Shown here piece after piece: positions 28,723-37,517 of a stretch of 64,000 bases of DNA. Origin of the DNA: Pedobacter sp. Hv1 (GTDB taxonomy: Bacteria > Bacteroidota > Bacteroidia > Sphingobacteriales > Sphingobacteriaceae); the NCBI RefSeq assembly GCF_001412215.1, contig NZ_LLWP01000001.1, positions 434,001 through 498,000 of the forward strand. Direction: 5' to 3'. Every line of letters starts with the position of its first letter. Position 1 is the stretch's first letter. The position numbers were made by a program, and so were the translations under genes. The notes under the pieces are model-generated. The model saw nothing but the letters and a program-made list of their open reading frames with translations. It was not told where the DNA came from and did not search any database.

Positions 28723-29118
28723 TTAACCAAAGATCAATCCTTTACGAATAGCCAATACCCCAAGCCCGGCAACAGCCACCAAGATTAGACCCACATAATC
28801 ATCAATAGGACAGGCCATATAGTAGTATTCTTTCCCACTCTGGTAATACCAACCATTATTATCTGGATTAGTGGTACACTGTCTACATTGTGATTTAGTT
28901 CTTATTCTACAAACTCGATTATAAGTTGGGTTGCAATATATGCCTGTACCAGTTTCGTAAACTACAGGCGTTGTCTCGTAGGTATTTCCAGAAACATAAC
29001 CTGTATATAGATAACCCGTATCATCAGAAATACAGCCAGAAGCAGTCCAAGTAGCAAAACCTTTAAAGCTTAATAAACAGAAAAAGACAATCAGAATGGC
29101 CCCTTTGAACTTTAGCAT
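28723..29118 (-). CDS. Small secreted protein with PID-CTERM-like sorting signal (3)
   Basis: The 131-residue protein has a signal peptide (1-22), the shared motif ASGC followed by GYLYTGY, and a cysteine-rich centre (YCNPTYN, CRIRTKSQCRQC). The sorting unit is ACPIDDY (PID at 104-106), then the helix VGLILVAVAGLGVLAI and the basic end RKGLIFG. This is the textbook PID form of the signal. Six cysteines in about 80 mature residues suggest disulfides or metal binding outside the cell. It is the nearest of the three to the divergent polysaccharide export genes. Confidence 0.87.
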   Translation of the reverse strand: MLKFKGAILIVFFCLLSFKGFATWTASGCISDDTGYLYTGYVSGNTYETTPVVYETGTGIYCNPTYNRVCRIRTKSQCRQCTTNPDNNGWYYQSGKEYYYMACPIDDYVGLILVAVAGLGVLAIRKGLIFG

Positions 29119-29713
29119 ATTACAATTCTTATTTTTTTATATCGCTAGTCAACTAACATGCCCAACCAGAAATTTGTTGCGAAAATAAAAAAGAAAATCA
29201 AAAATCCCCCTTAAATAGGACGATATCCGCTTTTAACTTTAGTGATATTTATTTTCTTTACACAACATACATAAAGAACCCTTCCTTAAGTGGGGAAATA
29301 CTTACACATCAATCTACTGTATGAGGAAATATATACTCATTTTCGCCCTTGCATTAAATCAACATCCCATAACTCTCTTTAAATCAATATCAAGTGCATA
29401 GAAAACATCTTTGATCCAGAGAAAAAATGTACATTTTTCAGCAAATGGTTTCACCAAAATAAATTAGATGGCGTAACGCATAGTTTTACCTAAATAGTTA
29501 TCAACAATCAAGAATTAATCAACATTATTAAAAGCCCTTAAAACGTACTAATCTCACTATCAATTGCTTAAAAACAAGCGAAAAAACGCAATCTTCATAT
29601 TTTATAAAAGATTAAAATCTAACTTTTTTAATTACCATATTTTCAGCACCTTTAAGCTGAATTTTATTTTTTATTCGTAAATTAACCTATCTCTTACTTA
29701 GGAGCATCAAATC
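29119..29713. promoter_or_regulatory. 595 bp divergent regulatory region before the polysaccharide export operon
   Basis: No gene is visible. The region holds the box GGGGAAATACTTAC (29294-29307) and a degenerate second copy, GAGGAAATATATAC, 31 bp further on (29325-29338). It separates the minus-strand secreted-protein genes from the plus-strand export genes and so is the likely control point of the locus. A good Shine-Dalgarno sequence (TAGGAG) ends it, nine bases before the ATG at 29714. Confidence 0.5.
29294..29338. promoter_or_regulatory. Paired GGGGAAATAnTTAC-type boxes
   Basis: An intact copy (29294-29307) and a degenerate one (29325-29338, 11 of 14 matches) are spaced 31 bp apart, about three helical turns. 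The same word occurs at 28455. The position between divergent gene groups of one system suggests a shared regulator. No such regulator is encoded nearby apart from the NusG-like protein, which acts on RNA polymerase. Confidence 0.4.
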
Positions 29714-30523
29714 ATGCAAAAAGCAACTCTTCTCAAAAACCTTCTGTTTCTTTCCATCATAACCTTACTTCTTTCGGCATGTTCTGCCAGCAATGCACGT
29801 AGAAAAAAGACATTATTTAATTCGCCAACAGACAACGTAACCGACACCATTAAACACGTTTACGTAGTAAATGATCAAGGTTTGGGAGACATCTATTACC
29901 GTATAAAAGTAAATGATGTGATCGCTGTACGAAATTTACAAAACCGTGAGTTTGGTGCGGTAGGCACGGCATCAAGTGTGAGCCCTGGTGCTGGAGATTC
30001 CAATATGATTACCTATCCAGTAGACAATGATGGTACGGTAAATTTACCCGCCATTGGCAGAGTGTCAATTGTTGGCCTAACCAGAAAAGAAGCAACCATT
30101 AAATTGCAACAGATCTATGAGAAAGATCAATTGAAAAAACCAATTATCGAAGTTTCAATTGTAAATGTTAAAGTTACTTTACTTGGCGAATTTAGTAGTC
30201 AGGGCAATTACTTATTGGAAAGAGACAATACCAATCTGATTGAAATTATTGGTCAAGCTGGCGGCATTACAAAAGATGCAGACCCTAAAACATTGAAAAT
30301 TATCCGTGGCGATAAAAGCAGGCCCGAAACAATCTATGTAAATTTGAATGACATCAATAGCTTGGCTAGCAAAAAATTAATCCTACAGAACAATGATATT
30401 ATTGTAATACAACCTACTAAAAATATTGTTCTAAGTCAGAAATTACAAAGTTTCAATAATATTGTACAACCCTTATTAGTGGTGATTAACCTTGCTGTAC
30501 TAATATTTACCTTTACAAGATAA
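29714..30523 (+). CDS. Wza-like polysaccharide export lipoprotein
   Basis: The 269-residue protein starts with a lipoprotein signal, the lipobox LLLSACS giving Cys23. It has a Poly_export-type domain (DIYYRIKVNDVIAVR..., about 55-145) and a following SLBB-like domain (VTLLGEFSSQGNYLLERDN, about 155-210). A hydrophobic C-terminal segment, LLVVINLAVLIFTFTR, ends it. Such proteins form the outer-membrane or periplasmic exit of capsule and exopolysaccharide systems. It overlaps the next gene by one base (TAATG) and is preceded by a good ribosome-binding site. Confidence 0.92.
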   Translation: MQKATLLKNLLFLSIITLLLSACSASNARRKKTLFNSPTDNVTDTIKHVYVVNDQGLGDIYYRIKVNDVIAVRNLQNREFGAVGTASSVSPGAGDSNMITYPVDNDGTVNLPAIGRVSIVGLTRKEATIKLQQIYEKDQLKKPIIEVSIVNVKVTLLGEFSSQGNYLLERDNTNLIEIIGQAGGITKDADPKTLKIIRGDKSRPETIYVNLNDINSLASKKLILQNNDIIVIQPTKNIVLSQKLQSFNNIVQPLLVVINLAVLIFTFTR

Positions 30524-32934
30524 TGAGTAATTTAGAAACCGCCCCTAGTCCTAAGTCTGTTAGGCAGGACATAGATTTTTATAAGATATTTAAAGTTTTT
30601 TTTAGTCGCTGGTACTGGATTGCAGGCTGCGTGGTTATTGCACTGATTATTGCCAGGATAAATTTATTATATACCCCTCCTGTTTTTACTACTTCTGGGC
30701 AATTACAGTTAAAAGAAAATAACCCATCAATTTCTACTACACAAGGTATTGCTACACAATCTTACAGTTATACCGATAGAATCCAAGCAGAAGGGTACGT
30801 TATGCAAAGTAGCGAGGTATTATTAAACGCTATTTCCAATCTCGATTATAAAATCTCCTATTATAATAAAGGTAGGATTAGAAGTACAGAAACCTATCCT
30901 AATAAACCCTTTACTATAGAAATTGTAAAACAAGATTCAGTTAATTTTGGTAGGGCATTATATAATGTTGAGCCTTTAAACAATACCACTTTTTACCTTA
31001 CTTATACAGAAAACCCGAAAAGCCAAAAAAAGAAATATCATTATGGCCAGCTGATTGAAGAGGGAAATACGATTTTTAAAATCACCAGCCCGATTACTGG
31101 CCCTGGGCAATACAGCTTTAAGTTCAATAGTAAAATGGATTTTTTAGGCAGATCCATTATTTCCACAAGTGAAGCAGGAAGATTTACCAATGTAATGTCT
31201 GTAAATATTACAGATGGTAATCCTGTATTTGCTGCTGACTTTCTGAACGAAATTATGAAAGAATATGTCAAGTATGACATTGTTCAAAAAAGACGTTCAG
31301 CAAGGCAAATGGTACAGTTTATTGAAAAACAAATGGGCTTTTTGAAAAGAGAAGCGGATACAGCAGGTGCAAAATTGGCCAATTTCAAAAACAAAAACAA
31401 GATTGTTGACCTTAACAGCAATGCCCAAACCAATATTGCCAAATTGGGGCAGTTTGAAAGTCAGAAAATGGCTCTAGATATAGAAATGATTGGCATTAAT
31501 CAATTAGAAAACCAGGTAAGTTCTAATGCCGGTAAAATTGAAATGAATCTGGATATTGAAGGTAATATTAGTACTTTATTAGGCGGTTTAATTAGCCAAT
31601 ACAACACCCTTGTACTTGCAAGAGAAAACAAACTTCAACAGTTTCAGGCTTCATCTCAACTTGTTAAAGATATAGATGAACAAATAGGAGGCATCAGAAA
31701 TGTGATCCAAAGCAATATCAATTCATTAAAGCAAAGAAATCTAAAAACCTTAGCCCTCTTAAGTAGGCAAATTGTAGACGTTAACCAAACGCTTGATAAA
31801 ATTCCCAATAAAGAGAAAGATTTTATACAGTTTCAATCTAGTTTCGATGTAAATAATAAATATCTTTCACTTTTATCGGAGAAGAAATTAGAATCAGAGT
31901 TAAACGAATCGGCAGTAGTATCTGGTGCAGTAATTGTAAATCAGGCAACACCTCCTTCTTATGACTATCCGATATCTCCAGACAAACAAAAAGTTTATAC
32001 GTTTGCAGCTATGGTAGGTCTTGCCTGTGGTTTCGGACTAATTCTATTGGTACGTTTCCTAAATCCATATATTTACGATAAGGAGACTGTTGAAGCTTTA
32101 ACCAATACGCCTATTATTGGTGTAATTAGAAAATTCCCTGAATATATTGATAAAGACAATAGACAAGCCTTATCTCTGGCAAAACCAAAATCTGTTTTTG
32201 CCGAATCGGTACGTTCAGTGAGAACCAATCTGAGCTTTTTGGCCGCCAATAAAAAGAGTAAAACAATTTGCGTAACCTCTGAGGTTTCTGGAGAAGGAAA
32301 ATCGTTTGTTACCGTTAATTTAGCTGGTACACTTGCGCTTATCGATAAAAAAGTGGTATTAATTGCTGCCGATTTACGTAGATCTAAATTGCACAAGGTT
32401 TTTGGAAGCAATAATAAAATAGGTTTAAGTTCTTATTTATCTGGTCAAAAAACACTAGAAGAGGTAACCATGCATGATGAAGTGCACAATATAGACTTCA
32501 TTCCTTCTGGACCAGTACCTCCAAACCCTTCAGAGTTATTACATACAGAATCGATGAAAAAGCTATTGGAGATCTTGACACCTAAGTACGATTATGTATT
32601 GATAGATACAGCTCCGGTAGGTCTGGTTTCTGATGCTATTCCATTGATCCGTCAATCGGATGTGAACATATTTGTAATTAGATCTGGTAAGTCACAATTC
32701 AGAGCTGCTGCTATCCCTGAGAGGCTTTCTCGCGAGTATGGATTGAGCAATTGGGCTATTGTATTAAATGCATTTGGTGATGATGCGCTACACTCGAACT
32801 ACTATACTACGGATTATGCTCGTGGTGGTGGCAATAGCACTTATTATTACTCAGATTACTCTGGTTATGCAGGTTCTGGCTATTACGATGATCCGAAAAA
32901 ATGGTGGGAATTCTGGAAGAAAAAAGATAAATAG
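30523..32934 (+). CDS. Wzc-like chain-length regulator and BY-kinase
   Basis: This 803-residue protein fuses a Wzz domain (first helix about 30-46, periplasmic coiled coils about 250-470, second helix about 490-512) with a cytoplasmic tyrosine kinase. The kinase has Walker A SGEGKSFVTV (about 588-597), Walker A' LIAADLRRSK (about 611-620) and Walker B YVLIDTAP (about 690-697). The C-terminus is a tyrosine cluster (YYTTDYARGG..., STYYYSDYSG) for autophosphorylation. It controls polymer length and export with Wza. A cognate Wzb phosphatase is not in this window. Confidence 0.95.
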   Translation: MSNLETAPSPKSVRQDIDFYKIFKVFFSRWYWIAGCVVIALIIARINLLYTPPVFTTSGQLQLKENNPSISTTQGIATQSYSYTDRIQAEGYVMQSSEVLLNAISNLDYKISYYNKGRIRSTETYPNKPFTIEIVKQDSVNFGRALYNVEPLNNTTFYLTYTENPKSQKKKYHYGQLIEEGNTIFKITSPITGPGQYSFKFNSKMDFLGRSIISTSEAGRFTNVMSVNITDGNPVFAADFLNEIMKEYVKYDIVQKRRSARQMVQFIEKQMGFLKREADTAGAKLANFKNKNKIVDLNSNAQTNIAKLGQFESQKMALDIEMIGINQLENQVSSNAGKIEMNLDIEGNISTLLGGLISQYNTLVLARENKLQQFQASSQLVKDIDEQIGGIRNVIQSNINSLKQRNLKTLALLSRQIVDVNQTLDKIPNKEKDFIQFQSSFDVNNKYLSLLSEKKLESELNESAVVSGAVIVNQATPPSYDYPISPDKQKVYTFAAMVGLACGFGLILLVRFLNPYIYDKETVEALTNTPIIGVIRKFPEYIDKDNRQALSLAKPKSVFAESVRSVRTNLSFLAANKKSKTICVTSEVSGEGKSFVTVNLAGTLALIDKKVVLIAADLRRSKLHKVFGSNNKIGLSSYLSGQKTLEEVTMHDEVHNIDFIPSGPVPPNPSELLHTESMKKLLEILTPKYDYVLIDTAPVGLVSDAIPLIRQSDVNIFVIRSGKSQFRAAAIPERLSREYGLSNWAIVLNAFGDDALHSNYYTTDYARGGGNSTYYYSDYSGYAGSGYYDDPKKWWEFWKKKDK

Positions 32935-33025
32935 GTTTACATATTCATTGTTTAAACAAGATCACATCAAAGTTGTTTATAATAAGCATGCTTTTGCAAT
33001 GCATTTTATAATTTTTTAGCCTTTG

Positions 33026-33052
33026 AAGAATCTCTTTAAATTGGAGATTCTT
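33026..33052 (+). terminator. Hairpin in front of the NusG-like gene (attenuator or weak terminator)
   Basis: AAGAATCTC and GAGATTCTT form a nine-base perfect stem with a nine-base loop, 34 bp before the NusG-like gene and 90 bp after the Wzc stop. It has only a short T-tract (TTTG). It may attenuate transcription between the export genes and the rest of the locus, possibly relieved by the antiterminator encoded next. This role is inferred. Confidence 0.4.
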
Positions 33053-33086
33053 TGATTAAGGTAAGTGTTTAAAACTAGAACTAGAT

Positions 33087-33593
33087 ATGATAGACAATAC
33101 GTATAAATGGTATCCAATATATACGAGATCTCGTGCTGAAAAAAAAACACAAATTGAATTAAATAAAAAACAGATTATTTCTTATCTGCCTTTAAAAAAA
33201 ACGGTTAAACAATGGAGCGATCGTAAAAAGGTTATAGAAGAGCCCTTGCTCAAATCTTATCTTTTCATTTATATTTCTGCCAAAGAATATACAGAGGTAT
33301 TAACTACTCCGGGCATAAGTCGTTTCATATATTTTTCCGGAAAAATTGCTGCAATTCCCGATAAACAGTTAGAAGATTTAAAACTGTTATTGGCAAATGT
33401 AACTGATCTTGAGGTAATTGACTACGAAGTTTCTTTAGGAGAAAAAGTTTTAATTAAAGCTGGTCCCTTTAAGGGAATTGTAGCAGAATTAGTATCTTTA
33501 AAAAACAAAAAAGGAATAGTACTAAGGTTACAAAATTTGGGCTATTCGATTATGATTAATACTTCTTTGGCCTTTATAGAGCCAATTAGGTAA
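33087..33593 (+). CDS. UpxY-type NusG paralogue (transcription antiterminator)
   Basis: The 168-residue protein has a NusG N-terminal domain (WYPIYTRSRAEKK..., about 8-100) and a KOW domain (EKVLIKAGPFKGIVAELV, about 122-150). It is shorter and more diverged than housekeeping NusG. In Bacteroides such UpxY/LoaP-like proteins bind RNA polymerase and keep it reading through long capsule operons. Its position between the export genes and about 25 kb of biosynthesis genes in one direction fits that role. Confidence 0.9.
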   Translation: MIDNTYKWYPIYTRSRAEKKTQIELNKKQIISYLPLKKTVKQWSDRKKVIEEPLLKSYLFIYISAKEYTEVLTTPGISRFIYFSGKIAAIPDKQLEDLKLLLANVTDLEVIDYEVSLGEKVLIKAGPFKGIVAELVSLKNKKGIVLRLQNLGYSIMINTSLAFIEPIR

Positions 33594-33717
33594 CACAAAC
33601 AAAATCAGTCAGTTAATTAAAAGTTAATGTGACTGAGAGGGCGAAGCTATGTTTGCGCAAATCGGTTTATTTGCTAATCCAATTTATTGAAGAGATCTAC
33701 TTTTAACAAACCAATAA

Positions 33718-35508
33718 ATGTGCAGAATTGCAGGAATAATTACTAAAGAATTTTCTGTCGACCAACTTAAACACTATATCACATTAATGTGTAATAGTAT
33801 GATACATGGTGGACCGGATGATTTCGGATATGCTGTAGATACCAATACCATGGTTTGCCTTGGAAATAGAAGGTTGGCCATTTTAGATCTCAGCTTAGCG
33901 GGGCATATGCCAATGTTTAGCGATGATGAAAATATAGTGATTACCTATAATGGTGAAATCTATAATTTTAAAATCTTAAGGGAGGCATTAATTAAAAAAG
34001 GCTTTAAGTTTAAAACAGATACAGACACTGAGGTAATCATTAAAGCTTACCAATGTTGGGGAGAGGAAGCGTTTAATCAGCTCAATGGAATATTCGCCTT
34101 TTGTATACACGATAAAATTAAGAACTGTGTGTATTTAGTAAGAGATCAAAGCGGAATAAAACCATTATACTACAGTGCAGATCGCCACCAGTTTTCTTTT
34201 GCATCTGAAGTTAAGGCTTTTGAACATACGGGGTTTAAACAGCAGATTAACGAAAATTGGAAAATATACTACCTAGCTTTTGGCCATATCCCAGAACCAT
34301 TTACTACTTTAAAAAATGTATATAGTTTACCAAAAGGTAGCTTCTTAAAATATCAACTGGCGGACAATTCCTTTAAGATCCACTCCTATCATGAGTTTAA
34401 AACTGCCATAAAAATACTTGATGAAAATGAAGCCATTGCAGGTGTAAGGGAAGAGTTGACAAAGGCCATTAAATTTCAATTGATTTCTGATACTTCTATT
34501 GGAGTGTTGTTTAGTGGTGGGTTAGATTCAAGTATCATCACTTTGTTGGCAGATAAATACGCTACAGGGAACCTAACCTCTATTTCTGCTAATTTTGACG
34601 AGATAGATTTTTCTGAAAGTTCACATCGTAAGGTAATTGCCCAACGTGTTACGTCTAATCATCAAGAACATATCATTACCTATCGTGATTTTGTGTACAA
34701 TTTTGAAAACGTGTTACACGACATGGATCAGCCTACCAATGATGGGATCAATACCTGGTTCATTTGTAAATGTGCCAAAGAAAATGGGATCAAATCTGTA
34801 CTATCTGGCTTAGGTGCTGATGAACTTTTTGGAGGTTATCCCTCTTTTGATCGGATTAGAAAAATACAGAATTTCAGCAAACTGAGCAGAGAGATGATCA
34901 AATCGGCTAGGTTTTTAAAAAGCACCAAGCTGAGAAGATTATATTATTTGAGTTTTCAATCGCCCGTTGGCGAATACTTGTGTCTGAGAGGCTTATATAC
35001 TCCTGATATTATTGCCAACCTATTAGATATTGATATTCAAACAGTAATTAATTGCCTACAGAATATCCCATTGGATGATAGCATTAAATATCTAAATGAT
35101 GAAGAAAGGGCAAGTTGGTTTGAAATGAATATGTACATGCAAAACCAGCTGTTAAAGGATACCGATTTTATGAGTATGAGCCATGGTGTAGAAGCCAGGG
35201 TGCCATTCTTGGATATCAATTTCATCAATTTGGTTACTTCTATCCATCCTTCTATCCGCTATGGCGAACTACAAAAGAAACGTTTGTTAATTGAGGCCTA
35301 TAGAGATGAACTGCCAGAAGAAACCTGGAACAGGTCTAAAATGGGTTTTACCTTCCCTTTTCAAGAATGGATGAGAAAAAACAAAGACATCTCCTCTCCT
35401 GATTTATATCAAAATAAAAAAGCAAAAAAACTGATCACTGCGTTTAACGAAAATAACCTGCATTGGTCATCTGCATTTGCACTATACAAAATATTTCATG
35501 GCTCATAA
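33718..35508 (+). CDS. asnB: Asparagine synthetase B-like glutamine amidotransferase
   Basis: The 596-residue protein has the N-terminal class II glutaminase domain with nucleophile Cys2 (MCRIAGIIT) and MIHGGPDDFG. The synthetase domain carries the PP-loop FSGGLDSSII (about residues 264-273), SGLGADELFGGY and EARVPFLD. It makes asparagine, or amidates another acid, using glutamine and ATP. AsnB homologues are frequent in exopolysaccharide loci with exosortases, where they may amidate a uronic acid or a peptide substituent. A 124 bp gap precedes it. It overlaps the next gene by 11 nt. Confidence 0.9.
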   Translation: MCRIAGIITKEFSVDQLKHYITLMCNSMIHGGPDDFGYAVDTNTMVCLGNRRLAILDLSLAGHMPMFSDDENIVITYNGEIYNFKILREALIKKGFKFKTDTDTEVIIKAYQCWGEEAFNQLNGIFAFCIHDKIKNCVYLVRDQSGIKPLYYSADRHQFSFASEVKAFEHTGFKQQINENWKIYYLAFGHIPEPFTTLKNVYSLPKGSFLKYQLADNSFKIHSYHEFKTAIKILDENEAIAGVREELTKAIKFQLISDTSIGVLFSGGLDSSIITLLADKYATGNLTSISANFDEIDFSESSHRKVIAQRVTSNHQEHIITYRDFVYNFENVLHDMDQPTNDGINTWFICKCAKENGIKSVLSGLGADELFGGYPSFDRIRKIQNFSKLSREMIKSARFLKSTKLRRLYYLSFQSPVGEYLCLRGLYTPDIIANLLDIDIQTVINCLQNIPLDDSIKYLNDEERASWFEMNMYMQNQLLKDTDFMSMSHGVEARVPFLDINFINLVTSIHPSIRYGELQKKRLLIEAYRDELPEETWNRSKMGFTFPFQEWMRKNKDISSPDLYQNKKAKKLITAFNENNLHWSSAFALYKIFHGS

Positions 35509-36628
35509 AGTATTATTTTTAACCTTAAAGGTATTTGATTTTACTGGTGGAATAGAAAAGGTTTGCCGAACCATTTGTAGATCTTTATACGATTTAAGTG
35601 AAGAAGAATTGGTGGCTCCTACTGTCCATTGTATGTACGATAAGGACTTTAATCGTGATTCAAGATATTTAAGAAAACAACAATATGTAGCTTTTGATGG
35701 TAATCGGAAATATTTTGTCATCAAATCCTTACTCAAAGGAATGCAATCTGATGTTGTACTGCTAAGCCATATCAACCTCTTATCAATTGGTTATTTAATT
35801 AAGAGATTTAGTCCAAAAACAAAAGTATACTTAATTGCGCACGGTATAGAAATTTGGAGAAAACTGCCAGAAACAAAACTAAAAGCGTTAAACAGATTAG
35901 ATAAAATTTTTGCAGTAAGTCATTATACCAAGGAAAAAATAAAGAGTGAACATAAAATCAGCGATCATAAAATAGAGGTACTGAATAACTGTTTAGATCC
36001 TTTTTATTATTTTCCAAAAGATTTTAGCAAACCTACATCATTACTTAAAAGATATCATCTAACTACTAATCATACCATCTTAATTTCTTTGTCTAGATTA
36101 TCCTCAAGCGAAAAGTATAAAGGGTATGATAATGTGATTAAAATATTACCACAATTGATAGAAAAAGATCCCAATATTGTTTTTTTGTTAGCCGGAAAAG
36201 CAGATGAGGAAGAACAAGCTAGATTAGAAAATCTAATTAAAACCTATAAAATTGGCAATCATATCAAATTGATCGGTTTTGTTGATGAGGCCGAAATAAG
36301 TGATCATTTTTTGCTTTCAGACATATTTGTAATGCCAAGTAAAAAAGAAGGCTTTGGTATTGTATTTATAGAGGCTATGGCCAGCGGATTGAAAGTAGTT
36401 GCTGGCAATAAAGATGGTAGCGTTGATGCCCTGAATAACGGAAAACTAGGTAAATTGGTTGATCCAGATAATTTAAACGAAGTAGAACAAGTGTTAAGTG
36501 AACTATTGGCACAACCTTCCGGCGATGTAGAGAAACTAGCTTTACAAAAAAATGTTTATGAAGTATTTAATTATGAAAAATACCGTGAAAACATTAAACA
36601 TATTATTTTAAATGGAACAATTTGTTAA
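35498..36628 (+). CDS. GT4 family glycosyltransferase
   Basis: The 376-residue protein starts MAHKVLFLTLKVFDFTGGIEK, a GT-B N-terminus with the acceptor-side GG loop. The donor domain shows LSRLSSSEKYKGYDNVIK, FLLAGKADEEEQARL and the EX7E-type motif PSKKEGFGIVFIEAMASG. An earlier in-frame start at 35477 exists, but the ATG at 35498 overlaps asnB by a compact 11 nt and fits the family. It is a cytoplasmic transferase building the repeat unit; the sugar is unknown. Confidence 0.88.
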   Translation: MAHKVLFLTLKVFDFTGGIEKVCRTICRSLYDLSEEELVAPTVHCMYDKDFNRDSRYLRKQQYVAFDGNRKYFVIKSLLKGMQSDVVLLSHINLLSIGYLIKRFSPKTKVYLIAHGIEIWRKLPETKLKALNRLDKIFAVSHYTKEKIKSEHKISDHKIEVLNNCLDPFYYFPKDFSKPTSLLKRYHLTTNHTILISLSRLSSSEKYKGYDNVIKILPQLIEKDPNIVFLLAGKADEEEQARLENLIKTYKIGNHIKLIGFVDEAEISDHFLLSDIFVMPSKKEGFGIVFIEAMASGLKVVAGNKDGSVDALNNGKLGKLVDPDNLNEVEQVLSELLAQPSGDVEKLALQKNVYEVFNYEKYRENIKHIILNGTIC

Positions 36629-36638
36629 ATAATCAACG

Positions 36639-37493
36639 ATGAGTAAAAACACAGAAAGCTGGGAAATAGCTCCAAAAAATAGTCTCTTTGACCTTAAACT
36701 AAAAGAAGTTTGGGCCTATAGAGATCTTTTAAGCCTGTTGGTTCGCCGTGACTTTGTTTCATTTTATAAGCAAACCATTTTAGGGCCATTGTGGTTTTTT
36801 ATTCAACCCCTATTTACCACCATTATCTTTACTTTCATTTTTGGCAACCTCGCTGGCATTTCTACTGATGGCCTGCCTAAGCCACTGTTTTATATGGCAG
36901 GCATTACCGCATGGAATTATTTTGCCGATTGTTTAACCAAAACATCAACCGTATTTAAAGATAATGCCAGCATTTTTGGAAAAGTGTATTTTCCGAGATT
37001 GATTATGCCTTTAAGTATTATAGTGAGCAACTTGGTACGCTTTGGGGTGCAGATGATCTTATTTTTTGCCTTCATGGCCTATTACTATTTCAGTGGAGCA
37101 CATTTTAACATTAATTGGGCCATTGTCCTGTTTCCTGTAGTTGTGTTATTAATGGCATTATTGGGTTTAGGTGCAGGTATGATCATCTCTGCCATGACGA
37201 CCAAATATAGGGACTTGGCTTTTTTGGTGGGCTTTGGTGTCCAATTGCTCATGTATGCCACTACCGTAATTTATCCCCTATCTACGGCTATTGAAAAATA
37301 TCCCGCTTATAGTTGGGTTATTGAATACAACCCTATGACTCCTATCATTGAAACATTTAGGTATGGTTTTTTGGGTGAGGGTTCTTTTAGTTGGGGCAGC
37401 TTAGGTTACTCAACAGGTGTAACCCTCCTATTTTTAGTTGTGGGTACGCTTATTTTTAATAAAGTAGAAAAAACTTTTGTAGATACTGTTTAA
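36639..37493 (+). CDS. ABC-2 type polysaccharide exporter, permease (Wzm-like)
   Basis: The 284-residue protein has six membrane helices, beginning after WAYRDLLSLLVRRDFVSFYKQTILGPLW (amphipathic N-terminus followed by helix 1). The segment TILGPLWFFIQPL is typical of Wzm/TagG/KpsM permeases. With the next gene it forms an ABC transporter for polymer or lipid-linked glycan across the inner membrane. Confidence 0.92.
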   Translation: MSKNTESWEIAPKNSLFDLKLKEVWAYRDLLSLLVRRDFVSFYKQTILGPLWFFIQPLFTTIIFTFIFGNLAGISTDGLPKPLFYMAGITAWNYFADCLTKTSTVFKDNASIFGKVYFPRLIMPLSIIVSNLVRFGVQMILFFAFMAYYYFSGAHFNINWAIVLFPVVVLLMALLGLGAGMIISAMTTKYRDLAFLVGFGVQLLMYATTVIYPLSTAIEKYPAYSWVIEYNPMTPIIETFRYGFLGEGSFSWGSLGYSTGVTLLFLVVGTLIFNKVEKTFVDTV

Positions 37494-37517
37494 TCATTAG
37501 CATTACTTCCTTTTAAC

